Positions 19,637 to 28,291 of a DNA stretch of 33,301 nucleotides are shown here, one piece after another. The notes under the pieces are model-generated. The model did not search any database. It was not told where the DNA came from and saw nothing but the letters and a program-made list of their open reading frames with translations. The DNA comes from Candidatus Chloroploca asiatica (lineage in GTDB: Bacteria > Chloroflexota > Chloroflexia > Chloroflexales > Chloroflexaceae): NCBI RefSeq assembly GCF_002532075.1, contig NZ_LYXE01000151.1, positions 1-33,301 on the forward strand, read 5' to 3'. The position numbers were made by a program, and so were the translations under genes. Within the stretch, counting starts at the first letter, position 1; every line of letters starts with the position of its first letter.

Positions 19637-20935
19637 ATGTCAGCACTTACCTTGAGCGCTCCGGCCAGCCTGCGCGGGATTGTGCATGTGCCTGGTGATA
19701 AGTCGATTTCGCATCGTGCGGTGCTCTTCAATGCCGTTGCCAACGGTGATGCGCGGATCACCAATTTCCTGGCGGGGGCCGATTGTCTGGCAACGATTAG
19801 GTGCATGCAGGCCCTCGGGGTCGATGTCCACCGTAATGAGACCGATGTTTTTGTGCGTGGGGTGGGCCTTCGAGGGTTGCGCGAGCCAGGTGATGTGCTC
19901 GATTGTGGCAACTCGGGGACGACGCTGCGCTTGCTGACGGGTTTGCTGGCCGGGATGCCGCTCTTTGCGGTGCTGACCGGCGATGCCTCGCTGCGTTCGC
20001 GCCCTCAGCGTCGCATCGTGACCCCGCTGCGCGAGCTCGGGGTGACGATTGATGGGCGCCTTGACGGTGATCGAGCCCCCCTCATGGTACGTGGGGGCGC
20101 ACTGCAAGGGGGCACCTATGCGCTCCCCGTCGCTTCGGCGCAGGTCAAGTCGGCACTGTTGCTCGCCGCACTCGGTGGTACGGGGCCGTTGACCCTGACG
20201 GGCAAGATCGCGTCACGGGATCACACCGAACGGATGCTTCAGGCGATGGGCCTTGATCTGAACGTTGCCGATGATGAATTGGTCTTGCATCCGCCCACGC
20301 ATCCTGTCTTTCCCTATCCCCTCTCGTTGCGCGTGCCCGGCGATCCTTCATCAGCGGCCTTCTGGTGGGTCGCCGCCGCGATCCATCCCGATGCCGAATT
20401 GCTCACTCCTGGCGTCTGTCTGAATCCGACGCGCACCGGGGCGCTCGAGGTGTTGCAAGCGATGGGGGCCGAGGTGACGATTACGAATGAGCGGATCGAA
20501 GGGAGTGAGCCGGTTGGCGATGTGCTGGTGCAGTCGTCGCATCTGCGCGGCACGACGATCAGTGGTGCGCTTATTCCACGCCTGATTGATGAAATTCCGG
20601 TGCTGGCTGTGGCGGCGGCCTGCGCCGAGGGCGATACCGTCATTCGTGATGCCGGTGAGTTGCGCGCCAAAGAGAGCGACCGGATTGCGACCGTGGTGGC
20701 CGGTTTGCAGGCCCTCGGGGTGACGGTTGAACCAACTGATGATGGCATGGGGATCGTTGGCCTCGGGCGTCCTGCGCTGCAGGGCGCAACGCTGGCGACC
20801 CACGGCGATCATCGCCTCGCCATGGCCTGGGCCGTCGCCTCCCTCGTGGCTGAAGGCGACGTGAGCGTTGATAATCCGGCGTGTGCCGATGTGAGCTATC
20901 CCGCCTTCTGGGAGACCCTCGCGAGTCTTGGCTGA
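19637..20935 (+). CDS. aroA: 3-phosphoshikimate 1-carboxyvinyltransferase (EPSP synthase)
   Basis: This cytoplasmic 432-residue enzyme joins shikimate-3-phosphate and phosphoenolpyruvate in the chorismate pathway. Diagnostic motifs are VPGDKSISHRA (18-28, Lys22), LDCGNSGTTLRLL (88-100), GDASLRSRPQRR (115-126), ASAQVKSALLLA (167-178), LIDEIPVLA (316-324, catalytic Asp318), ESDRIATVV (346-354) and GDHRLAMA (390-397). The glycine of NSGTT is kept, as in ordinary glyphosate-sensitive enzymes. ATG 19637 is preferred because family members begin a few residues before the first strand; an in-frame TTG at 19613, five bases after a GAGG, is possible and would add eight residues. It follows the FHA gene by 24 bases and may be read from the same promoter. 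Confidence 0.96.
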   Translation: MSALTLSAPASLRGIVHVPGDKSISHRAVLFNAVANGDARITNFLAGADCLATIRCMQALGVDVHRNETDVFVRGVGLRGLREPGDVLDCGNSGTTLRLLTGLLAGMPLFAVLTGDASLRSRPQRRIVTPLRELGVTIDGRLDGDRAPLMVRGGALQGGTYALPVASAQVKSALLLAALGGTGPLTLTGKIASRDHTERMLQAMGLDLNVADDELVLHPPTHPVFPYPLSLRVPGDPSSAAFWWVAAAIHPDAELLTPGVCLNPTRTGALEVLQAMGAEVTITNERIEGSEPVGDVLVQSSHLRGTTISGALIPRLIDEIPVLAVAAACAEGDTVIRDAGELRAKESDRIATVVAGLQALGVTVEPTDDGMGIVGLGRPALQGATLATHGDHRLAMAWAVASLVAEGDVSVDNPACADVSYPAFWETLASLG

Positions 20936-20969
20936 GTCGGCTGTGAAGAAGGGCATAGGTACCATAGCG

Positions 20970-21545
20970 ATGAGTAAACGCTATACGTTCACGATTGAGA
21001 TTTATACCTCTGCGCTCGTTATTACGGGGAGTTATGACTTGCCCCTTTATCGTCGGGTGAGCGATGCGCTCAATAGTCGTCTGCATCGCTATATTGTGCT
21101 GCGTGATGCAACGATCGCGCCGGCTGATCGGGTGCAACATGTCCAGCAGGTGCCCCAGATCCTGGTTGACTGGAGTGATGCGTTGCTCGTTGCGTCTATC
21201 AGTGAGCCCGATCCGCCCCCCGATTTCAAACATGCTCAGCCGCCGCGCAATACGCAGCCGATGATGTTTTTTACGCCGCTCTTTGCGCTACGGGCCGATT
21301 TCTATAAGCGGACTGACCGCGAGTTGATCGAAATGCTGAGTGAGATGAACGATGATTTTGTGCCTCTCCGCAATATTACGATCTATCCTCATCATAGCGG
21401 CGCTCCGGTGACGCGGAGTTTTGGTTGCCTCAATCGTCACCATATTCAGGTGCTCTATCCGCTTGGCACGGCGATGCCCAATGCGCCCGTGCCTTCATCT
21501 GAGGCCCCAGTTCACGATGTTCAAGCCCAGGATGCAAACATCTGA
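20970..21545 (+). CDS. Conserved-looking hypothetical protein
   Basis: This 191-residue protein is not recognised. The first 50 residues (FTIEIYTSALVITGSYDLP, then RRVSDALNSRLHRYIVLRDA) look like a small beta-rich domain in which a strand pair is followed by a helix and a ligand-type L-R-D-A segment. The remainder is hydrophilic with a Pro-rich stretch (ISEPDPPPDFKHAQPPR) and no signal peptide or membrane segment. ATG 20970 is chosen over a TTG at 20928, which overlaps the end of aroA. It lies 34 bases after aroA on the same strand, so it is probably in the same operon. Codon use matches its neighbours. Confidence 0.75.
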   Translation: MSKRYTFTIEIYTSALVITGSYDLPLYRRVSDALNSRLHRYIVLRDATIAPADRVQHVQQVPQILVDWSDALLVASISEPDPPPDFKHAQPPRNTQPMMFFTPLFALRADFYKRTDRELIEMLSEMNDDFVPLRNITIYPHHSGAPVTRSFGCLNRHHIQVLYPLGTAMPNAPVPSSEAPVHDVQAQDANI

Positions 21546-21559
21546 CCTTCCACCTTTTA

Positions 21560-21770
21560 CCCATCGGAGGTTTCTCCAATGGAACCCACAAGGCTTCGTT
21601 GGACATGTGCATGAAAGCCGGGTCCACCGGCCCGCGCCGGACGTGTGCCTTTGCACGTAGCACGATTGTGCCAGAAGAAGCCGTTTGACGCAACCCAATG
21701 CGCGAAAGCGGCGAAAGCAGGGGCGTTCCTCCCACCGCTGGAAGCGGGTGGGTTTCCCGCCCTGAAGGGT
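21560..21770 (+). mobile_element. Probable right-end remnant of an IS200/IS605 (TnpB/IS1341-type) element
   Basis: Bases 21719-21763 have the layout typical of tnpB-associated right ends: GGGCGTTCCTCCC, an inner stem (21731-21738 with 21744-21752), GGGTTTCC and a closing CGCCC. The preceding 150 bases give only short broken frames, which fits the eroded 3' end of a tnpB gene, but I cannot align them with certainty. The remnant stops 16 bases before the galE start, so it may now supply part of the galE leader. Confidence 0.5.
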
Positions 21771-21778
21771 AAACATCT

Positions 21779-22765
21779 ATGAAGATTCTTGTGACAGGCG
21801 GAGCCGGATATATCGGCTCAATGACGACGGCTGAGTTGCTCGCGGCAGGCCACCAGGTGGTGGTGCTCGATAATCTCTATCAGGGCCATCGGGCCGCTGT
21901 TCCACCCGAGGCAATCTTTGTGCAGGCCGATCTTGCTGATCGCGCCGCCCTGGCTCGCCTCTTTGCTGACCATCCCGACATTGATGGCATTATGCACTTC
22001 GCCTCGTATACGCTCGTCGGCGAAAGCATGGATAAACCGTTGCTCTACCTGCGGGATAATCTGGTCAATGCGGCGAATCTGCTTGAATATGCCGTTGAGT
22101 CGGGCGTGCGGCGCTTTATTCTCTCTTCCACTGCCAACCTCTTTGATGATCCGGCCAGGATGCCGATTGATGAGCACGAGCGCATTGTGCCTGGTTCGCC
22201 CTATGGCGAGTCCAAGTTTTTTATCGAGCGACTGCTCGCGTGGTTTGAGCGCATCTATGGCTTGCGCTACTGTTGCCTCCGCTATTTCAATGCAAGCGGT
22301 GATACGCCCAACCGTGGCGAAGATCACGATCCCGAAACCCACCTGATCCCGCTGGTGCTGCAGGTTGCGCTTGGTCAGCGCCCCCATATTACCGTCTTTG
22401 GCGACGATTATCCGACCCCCGACGGCACGTGTGTCCGTGATTATATCCATGTTATCGATCTCGCCCAGGCCCATATTCTGGCGATGGAGTCGCTCGATCA
22501 ATTTGGCTCACAGGTCTATAATCTTGGCAATGGCAGTGGCTTCAGTGTCCTCGAGGTGATCGAGACGGCCCGCAAGGTCACCGGCCATCCGATCCCTCAT
22601 GTGATTGGGCCGCGGCGTGCCGGTGATCCGGCAACCCTGGTCGCCTCGTCAACGACGATCCGTGAGAAACTCGGGTGGCAACCCCGCTATCCTGACCTCG
22701 AGGCGATCATTGCCAGTGCCTGGGAATGGCATCGGACGCATCCACATGGCTATGCCGGGGAATGA
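21779..22765 (+). CDS. galE: UDP-glucose 4-epimerase
   Basis: This 328-residue extended short-chain dehydrogenase interconverts UDP-glucose and UDP-galactose using bound NAD. It has the Rossmann loop TGGAGYIG (6-13), Asp31 for the adenosine ribose, catalytic Ser-Ser-Thr at 116-118 and the YGESK pair Tyr142/Lys146. The family segments RYFNASG and [15 protein letters not shown] follow, and length is normal. An AAGGG ribosome site lies about ten bases before the ATG. It supplies activated galactose for exopolysaccharide or glycan synthesis. The probable IS200/IS605 remnant lies immediately upstream and a strong hairpin follows 35 bases after the stop. Confidence 0.94.
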   Translation: MKILVTGGAGYIGSMTTAELLAAGHQVVVLDNLYQGHRAAVPPEAIFVQADLADRAALARLFADHPDIDGIMHFASYTLVGESMDKPLLYLRDNLVNAANLLEYAVESGVRRFILSSTANLFDDPARMPIDEHERIVPGSPYGESKFFIERLLAWFERIYGLRYCCLRYFNASGDTPNRGEDHDPETHLIPLVLQVALGQRPHITVFGDDYPTPDGTCVRDYIHVIDLAQAHILAMESLDQFGSQVYNLGNGSGFSVLEVIETARKVTGHPIPHVIGPRRAGDPATLVASSTTIREKLGWQPRYPDLEAIIASAWEWHRTHPHGYAGE

Positions 22766-22800
22766 AACTGAAGCATGAAAGCGGGTATAGGGGAGTATCG

Positions 22801-22850
22801 GAGTGCCGACTTCAGTCGGCCTCCGGTTCAGCCGACTGAAGCCGGCACTC
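22801..22850. repeat. 20-bp inverted repeat after galE
   Basis: Arms 22801-22820 and 22831-22850 pair over 20 bases with a single G-U/mismatch and a ten-base loop. No T-run follows, so it is a REP-like palindrome that may act as an mRNA 3' stabiliser or weak terminator between galE and the kinase. Confidence 0.8.
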
Positions 22851-22877
22851 CCGGAAGTAGTTCTTCATAACCATCTC

Positions 22878-24854
22878 ATGGTATCAGTACCTCATCAAAC
22901 GCGACTCGGCAACTTTCACATGGTGCGCATCATTGGGCGTGGTGCGTCTAGTGAAGTCTGGATGGCGCGCCACGTCCAGATCCATGATCACGTCATGGCG
23001 GTCAAGTTGCTGATGTCGCACGAACCCGAGTTGATCGAACGCTTTCAGCGCGAAGCACACATTGCCGCTCGGCTGCACCATCCCCATATTGTCCAGTTCT
23101 ATGACTTCGGTCAGACGCCGCCTCTCTTCTATGCCGTGATGGAATATATCCAGGGTTTATCGCTGCGCGAGGTGATCGAGCGTCGTGGGGCGTTGCCGTT
23201 GACCGAGGCGGTGCATATCTTCAAGCAGATCGCTGGGGCGCTTGATTATGCCCATAGTCTGCGCATTGTCCATCGCGATGTTTCCCCCGGCAATATCCTG
23301 ATCGAAGAGACAACTCGGCGCGCGGTGCTCACCGATTTTGGCATTGCTCGGGATGCGATCCATCCCATCACGGTTTCGAATGCGATCATGGGTACGCCCT
23401 ATTACCTCTCACCTGAACATCTTGATTCAGCGACGAGGGTTACGCATCTTTCTGATCTTTTTTGTCTGGGAATTATCTTCTATCAGTTGCTCTGTGGGCA
23501 GGTGCCCTGGGTTCAAAGCGGGCGTAATCCTGAGCAACCCGATTTTAATACGTTGATCCCGCTCAGCGAACGGGGCATCGAGGGCATTCCCCGTGGGATG
23601 GACGAGGTGCTGGGCACGCTGCTGGCCCATGATCCGACGCAGCGCTTCGGTTCGGGTAGTGCGGCGGTGCATGCCTTAGAGCAACTGCTCAAGCGCCACG
23701 AGACCGAGACGCAGGTCTTGAATATTGGTATGCTTCCCGCCGAGAGCCTGGTTGAGCTTGAGGCGAGCGGCGTGGAACCAAATGTGGTCGAGCAGGTGCT
23801 GGGGAACGAGTTGAAGCGACCGGTGCTTGAACGTGCCCACCGCCGTGCCAACGAGTTGATGAATGAAGTGGTGGTCAAGGCGCTGCTCGATCACTGGTCG
23901 GCCCAGGATCGCCTGCGCGGTCGCCCGCTGCTTGGCCGTCTCGCCCGGATGCACCGCATTGCCAGCCACAATGTCTATTTCTATCAACTGCAGGTGCTCT
24001 ATGAACGCCGGGTGGCTGGTGAGGATGAAGAAGAGCCGGACCTGGTCGGCGAAGCCTTTCCGCTCGAACGCGAAATCGAACGGTGGAAGGTGACGCTCGA
24101 TGCACCGCAGACCTTTGCCGACCACGCCGGCGAACGCCGTACCCTCCCTGGTTCGACCCGCGTCATCAATTGCCCAAACTGCAAAAGCCGGGGGTTGCTG
24201 GTGTGCAAGCGTTGCCAGGGCAAACAGCGCATCTATATCCCACGTCCGACGACAACCCCATCCTCGGCGCAGGGCACGGCTGCGGGATCCTCGGCGTCAG
24301 GTACTGGCACGACAACCACCCCCGAGCCGCAACAGATCCTGATCTCGTGTCCTGACTGTGATGGCCGTGGGAGCCTCACCTGTCCGCAGTGCGAGGGTGC
24401 GACACGTCTGATCCAGCGCAAGACCTTTCATTGGAGCCGGAACGCACGCCGTTTTGATGCCCAGGATGATCTGCCCCTGGTTGATGAAACCTGGCTGGCC
24501 CGTACCTGCCAGGCCGAACCGATCTATCAGCAACGTCAGGCTGGCGGCTTCCATTCTACGTGGCAACTGATCGAGCCGGTGGCTGAAATCATGCATCAGG
24601 CTGAAGCACAACTCGATACCGACACCCGCATCGTGCTCAGCGAGTTGAGCATTAGCCTCATCCCCGTGACTGACGTGCTCTTTGATCTCGGCAACACCGA
24701 CGAAGATAGCCTCTACCGCCTCTCAATCTATGGCTTCGAAAACCTCATTCCCCCCGACTGGCGCTTTTTCAACTGGGAACGGGTGATCTACCTCCTTTTC
24801 ATTGTTATTTTGGTGCTGCTCATGGGGGTTTTTGCCTTTTTTGCGCTGATCTAG
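22878..24854 (+). CDS. Ser/Thr protein kinase with DnaJ-type zinc domain and C-terminal membrane anchor
   Basis: This 658-residue protein has a kinase domain at residues about 10-275: IIGRGASSEVW, MAVKLL with the ATP lysine, HRDVSPGN as catalytic loop, DFG in LTDFGIA, and MGTPYYLSPEH. The usual HRDxKP lysine is Ser here, a variant seen in some bacterial kinases. Residues 280-430 are helical and charged. Four CxxC pairs (C432/435, C443/446, C491/494, C502/505), in DnaJ-like CxxCxGxG spacing, should bind two zinc ions. A Gly/Ser/Thr/Pro-rich insert splits them. The last 23 residues (VIYLLFIVILVLLMGVFAFF) form a tail anchor with the kinase in the cytoplasm. ATG 22878 is chosen because the upstream GTG at 22803 lies inside the palindrome. 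Confidence 0.9.
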   Translation: MVSVPHQTRLGNFHMVRIIGRGASSEVWMARHVQIHDHVMAVKLLMSHEPELIERFQREAHIAARLHHPHIVQFYDFGQTPPLFYAVMEYIQGLSLREVIERRGALPLTEAVHIFKQIAGALDYAHSLRIVHRDVSPGNILIEETTRRAVLTDFGIARDAIHPITVSNAIMGTPYYLSPEHLDSATRVTHLSDLFCLGIIFYQLLCGQVPWVQSGRNPEQPDFNTLIPLSERGIEGIPRGMDEVLGTLLAHDPTQRFGSGSAAVHALEQLLKRHETETQVLNIGMLPAESLVELEASGVEPNVVEQVLGNELKRPVLERAHRRANELMNEVVVKALLDHWSAQDRLRGRPLLGRLARMHRIASHNVYFYQLQVLYERRVAGEDEEEPDLVGEAFPLEREIERWKVTLDAPQTFADHAGERRTLPGSTRVINCPNCKSRGLLVCKRCQGKQRIYIPRPTTTPSSAQGTAAGSSASGTGTTTTPEPQQILISCPDCDGRGSLTCPQCEGATRLIQRKTFHWSRNARRFDAQDDLPLVDETWLARTCQAEPIYQQRQAGGFHSTWQLIEPVAEIMHQAEAQLDTDTRIVLSELSISLIPVTDVLFDLGNTDEDSLYRLSIYGFENLIPPDWRFFNWERVIYLLFIVILVLLMGVFAFFALI

Positions 24855-24856
24855 GC

Positions 24857-25213
24857 GCAATAGCTTGCCAAGAAGCTCACGCGAAAGCGCGAAGGCGCGA
24901 AGGGGTCGCGCACGACGCGCAAAGCTGTGCGCCGTTGCGCCTTTGCGTCAAAAGAACCGCCTGATGGGCACGGTCTTGGATCTAGGCGCAATACTTTGCC
25001 AAGAAGCTCACGCGAAGGCGCGAAGGCGCGAAGGGGTCGCGCACCGACGCGCAAACCTTTGCGCCTTTGCGTCAAAAAAACCACCTGATAGGCACGGTCG
25101 TGGGGCGAGGTCATGGGTGTGCTCTCATTCGGTGATGCGTGGGTTCATCAGTCTGGGTGATCGCCGCGACGGTGAACCCACTGGCTTCGGCGAGGGTCGC
25201 TGTTGAGCAGGCG
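24857..25213. repeat. Interspersed repeat block, copy A (two tandem units plus tail)
   Basis: Two tandem units (24857-24971 and 24972-25090) each contain AAGCTCACGCGAA-type and TTTGCGCCTTTGCGTCAAA-type elements. They are followed by a unique tail running to 25213. The same block recurs at 29296-29657 in the same orientation; from 24972 onward the two match almost base for base apart from one eight-base gap and scattered changes. It appears non-coding. Confidence 0.9.
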
Positions 25214-25440
25214 AAATTTAATTCCGTCAACGGCAGCGCGGCACCCGTTGATCGTGGCGTCATGCTGGCACAGCATCTGGAGAACCCAGCGTGGTATACT
25301 ACGCTTGGTGCGGAGCATACACCGCTCGGTCTGAGGGAGCATCCATCATAGATTACGCTCCACGCTTCTGCGTTCGGCAGTTGCGGTTATCCGTGTCACG
25401 GCAGGCGCGTTGCGTGGCCCGTTCTGATGAGGAGGTCGTC
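25214..25440 (+). promoter_or_regulatory. Leader with extended -10 candidate upstream of the reductase gene
   Basis: TGGTATACT at 25292-25300 fits an extended -10 box and sits within an imperfect hairpin (25286-25308). The predicted leader is about 130 bases. A strong ribosome site, AGGAGG at 25430-25435, precedes GTG 25441 by five bases and fixes that start. No gene is seen between the repeat block and this start. Confidence 0.4.
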
Positions 25441-26127
25441 GTGCGCTTGATCATCGGTGGTGTTTTTCAGTCGCTGGACGGCGTGATGCAGGCTCCTGGT
25501 CGGCCCGAAGAAGATCGTGCGGGTGCCTTTGACCTCGGAGGCTGGGTGGGAGCGTTTACTGATGCGCAGACCCGCGATGCCGTGTTCGCGTACCTGCTCG
25601 ACGCACCATATGCCCTCTTGCTCGGGCGCAAGACCTATGACATCTTCGCCGCATATTGGCCGTTCATGCCCGCCGACAACGCCATCGCGGCACGCTTCAA
25701 TGCCACCACGAAGTATGTACTCACCCGCAGTGATACCCCGCTCGCATGGGCCAATAGTCATACCCTGACCAGTATCGACGCCATTGCACACGTGAAGGCA
25801 ACCGCTGGCCCTGATCTCTTGATCCAGGGCAGCTCGACGCTGTATCCTCCGTTGTTTCGAGCGGGCCTCATTGATCGGCTGCATCTCCAAACTTTCCCCA
25901 TTGTGCTTGGCCGCGGCAAGCGGCTCTTCGGCGCAGGGACACCTGCGGGCGGCATGCGCCTGGTTCACAGCACCGTCTCATCCACCGGTGTCGTGATCGC
26001 CACGTATGAGCCCACCGGCCATCTGCCCACCATATCGCCTGAACCTCCGAACCCCAGCGATGCAGAGATCGCACGCCGTGAACGAATGAATCAGCTTCCT
26101 CTTGAATATTTTGCGGAAAACCTGTAA
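25441..26127 (+). CDS. Dihydrofolate reductase-like (RibD C-terminal domain) protein
   Basis: This is a 228-residue protein. The start GTG 25441 is set by the AGGAGG site at 25430-25435; an ATG upstream at 25291 would fall on the promoter candidate. Family features are the N-terminal strand with SLDGVMQAPG (11-20), LLLGRKTYDIFAAYWP, TKYVLTRS, a central LLIQGSSTLYPPLFRAGLIDR nucleotide-binding region (trimmed) and FPIVLGRGKRLFG. It probably reduces a pterin, flavin precursor or other substrate with NADPH; the true substrate is unknown for most of this family. The last 40 residues are a charged Pro-rich extension. It is the first gene inside the direct-repeat-bounded segment and is separated from the ATPase gene by 67 bases. 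Confidence 0.88.
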   Translation: MRLIIGGVFQSLDGVMQAPGRPEEDRAGAFDLGGWVGAFTDAQTRDAVFAYLLDAPYALLLGRKTYDIFAAYWPFMPADNAIAARFNATTKYVLTRSDTPLAWANSHTLTSIDAIAHVKATAGPDLLIQGSSTLYPPLFRAGLIDRLHLQTFPIVLGRGKRLFGAGTPAGGMRLVHSTVSSTGVVIATYEPTGHLPTISPEPPNPSDAEIARRERMNQLPLEYFAENL

Positions 26128-26194
26128 AATTGACCTGAGGAAGTTGTACCGCGTTCCATCTGCTTGAATCCTCGCACACATAGAGGAGTGGTTG

Positions 26195-27523
26195 ATGCTC
26201 GTTGAATTTCGGGTGACGAATTTTCGTTCCTTCAAAGAGACCCAAATATTTAGCCTAATTGCCGGCAGTGATCGTTCATTGCCGGAAAATACTATTCATA
26301 GTGAAGCGCTTGGGAAACTACGCCTCAATCGCAGCGCTGTTGTCTATGGTGCGAACGCCTCAGGCAAAAGCAATCTGATTGCCGCATTGGAGTTTGTGCG
26401 CCGGTTTGTCCTGAACTCGGTAACACGCCGGACAGTGCGCGAAACCCGCGAGGGTGAGAGCAAGGCTTTGGTGCCGGTCGTGCCGTTTCTTCTCCATCAA
26501 GCAACCCGCGAGGCACCAAGCGAGTTTGAGCTCGTGTTTATTCAAAAAGATGTGCGCTATCAGTACGGCTTTCAGGTTGATCGCCAACGTGTACACAAGG
26601 AATGGCTGATCGCTTTTCCGCATGGTCAACCACAGCGCTGGTTCGAACGTACCTTGAAAGAAGATGGCGAATATGTATGGACATTTCGCTCGAAACAGTT
26701 CCGTGGCGAAAAACAACTGATTACCGACGTAACTCGCGCCGATGCACTTTATCTCTCGGTGGGATCGAACTTTCGGCTCGATCAACTGATCGATGTCTCG
26801 CGCTGGTTCAATCGGCTGCGGTTTTACGTTCCACCGACGAGCTTGCGTGCAGGAATGTCAATCACTGCGGCACGTGCATCTCGTCATCCGGCCTTTCATC
26901 AGCGTGTGCGTGAGTTGCTCACCTTCGCCGATGTCGGCATTGTCGACTTTACCGTTGAAGAGGTTGTCACGGAGATTTCGCCTCAACGTTCACTCTTTCC
27001 CGAAGATGATCGTTCAAGCGCTCAATCGAGGCGCTATGAAGTGCTCCTTGCCCATCAGGGTGCGCCTTTTGAAGAACCGGCGTTGCTGCCGCTACAGGAA
27101 GAGTCACGCGGTACACAACAACTCTTCGAACTGGCAGCGCGTTTGATCGATGCCCTCGATGAAGGCAGTCTGTTGATCATTGATGAACTCGATAGCAGTT
27201 TGCACCCAATCCTCACGCGCAAACTGGTCGAAATGTTTCATGATCCACAGATTAACCAGAACAACGCCCAGTTGATCTTCAACACGCACGATGTTTCGTT
27301 GCTTGATCGCACCCTGTTCCGGCGCGATCAGATCTGGTTTACCGAGAAAGATCGGGCTGGAGCAACCCAACTCTACTCATTGCTGGAATTTAGCCCACGC
27401 AAAGAAGAAGCGCTGGCAAAGAACTATTTGCAAGGCCGTTATGGGGCGATCCCCTTCATCGAAGATCTTGGAGAGTGGTGGGCTGCAGATGCCGAAACCG
27501 AAACAACCGAAATCGAAGACTAA
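26195..27523 (+). CDS. RloA/AbiLi-like AAA ATPase
   Basis: This 442-residue protein starts at ATG 26195, six bases after AGAGGAG. It has an ABC/SMC-like ATPase head of the AAA15/AAA21 type: N-terminal FRVTNFRSF, Walker A GANASGKS (52-59), a long insert, signature region EESRGTQQLFEL (302-313), Walker B SLLIIDELDSSLHP (325-338) and H-loop FNTHD with His365. All nucleotide-handling residues are present. The gene overlaps the downstream rloB-like gene by 35 bases in another frame, which indicates translational coupling. The pair matches RloA-RloB and the lactococcal abortive-infection system AbiL (established for the family). In that model the ATPase senses infection and controls the Toprim partner (inference here). 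No restriction-modification gene is nearby. Confidence 0.9.
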   Translation: MLVEFRVTNFRSFKETQIFSLIAGSDRSLPENTIHSEALGKLRLNRSAVVYGANASGKSNLIAALEFVRRFVLNSVTRRTVRETREGESKALVPVVPFLLHQATREAPSEFELVFIQKDVRYQYGFQVDRQRVHKEWLIAFPHGQPQRWFERTLKEDGEYVWTFRSKQFRGEKQLITDVTRADALYLSVGSNFRLDQLIDVSRWFNRLRFYVPPTSLRAGMSITAARASRHPAFHQRVRELLTFADVGIVDFTVEEVVTEISPQRSLFPEDDRSSAQSRRYEVLLAHQGAPFEEPALLPLQEESRGTQQLFELAARLIDALDEGSLLIIDELDSSLHPILTRKLVEMFHDPQINQNNAQLIFNTHDVSLLDRTLFRRDQIWFTEKDRAGATQLYSLLEFSPRKEEALAKNYLQGRYGAIPFIEDLGEWWAADAETETTEIED

Positions 27524-28178
27524 AACGACCGATCGCGCCCTCATCGGGCTCGATGCACTGGCTCGTCGTCCGGGAACCAAGATCCACCGTCCGGTATTAA
27601 TTGTCTGTGAAGGAAAGAAGACTGAACAGATCTATCTCAATGCACTCCGACAGTATTACCGCCTGTCCACGATTGATCTTCACATTCACGGCGAAGGGGC
27701 CGGCCCGTTGGAGGTTGTGGAGCGCGCACTTGAATTGATGGCCGAGCGCCGGAAGATCGTGCGAAAAGAGCGAGACCTGCGACCCTACGCTGAGATCTGG
27801 TGCGTCTTCGACCGCGAGGCAGCAAACGAACCGGTAGGCTATCGTGAAGCATTGCAACTGGCTGCCCAACACAACATTGCCCTGGCGGTTTCGAACCCAG
27901 CATTCGAATACTGGTACTTGTTGCACTTTGTCGAAACAAGCCGCGCCTTCCAAAACGCCGATGAGGTAAAGGCTGAACTATGCAAACCGAACTGTCTGCC
28001 GGGCTATCAGAAGCAGAAGAATGTCTTCAATCTAATCCACGAGCGCACCGACACGGCCCATGATCGCGCCGAGCGACTCTATGAACGCCATCCCGACCGC
28101 GAGCGCGATCCGCATCCCAACCCGAGCACCCTCATCTATCGCCTTGTCGCCGGGATCATCGCGATGGCGCGCTTTTGA
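27489..28178 (+). CDS. RloB/AbiLii-like Toprim-fold effector
   Basis: This 229-residue protein has a Lys-rich basic N-terminus (PKPKQPKSKTKTTDRA), then a Toprim-like core: VLIVCEGKKTEQIYL (36-50) with the first acidic residue Glu41, and IWCVFDRE (103-110), where Asp108 and Glu110 form a D-x-E in place of the usual D-x-D. The segment SNPAFEYWYLLHF (135-147) is a hallmark of RloB proteins. The start ATG 27489 lies inside the ATPase gene, giving a 35-base overlap. The family is expected to cut or otherwise inactivate nucleic acid as the effector of an abortive defence. A hairpin follows the stop. Confidence 0.9.
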   Translation: MPKPKQPKSKTKTTDRALIGLDALARRPGTKIHRPVLIVCEGKKTEQIYLNALRQYYRLSTIDLHIHGEGAGPLEVVERALELMAERRKIVRKERDLRPYAEIWCVFDREAANEPVGYREALQLAAQHNIALAVSNPAFEYWYLLHFVETSRAFQNADEVKAELCKPNCLPGYQKQKNVFNLIHERTDTAHDRAERLYERHPDRERDPHPNPSTLIYRLVAGIIAMARF

Positions 28179-28187
28179 TGAAGACAA

Positions 28188-28222
28188 GGCTCGTAGGCAC
28201 TTGACCGCTTGTGCCCTACAAG
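28188..28222 (+). terminator. Hairpin after the RloB-like gene
   Basis: About eleven pairs form between 28188-28198 and 28211-28222 with one bulge, starting ten bases after the rloB-like stop. There is no T-run, so it may be only a stabilising stem. The next genes are convergent, which makes a terminator here plausible. Confidence 0.35.
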
Positions 28223-28291
28223 GAGAACATGACGTGCTTACGGAACCGGTTTATTCCCGAGATAGAGCAGATGATCGACGGCCTTGTTCGA

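Noticed and set aside
22803-22877. Upstream GTG start that lengthens the second kinase by 25 residues
   Set aside because: The added codons lie in the 20-bp palindrome and encode nothing kinase-like.
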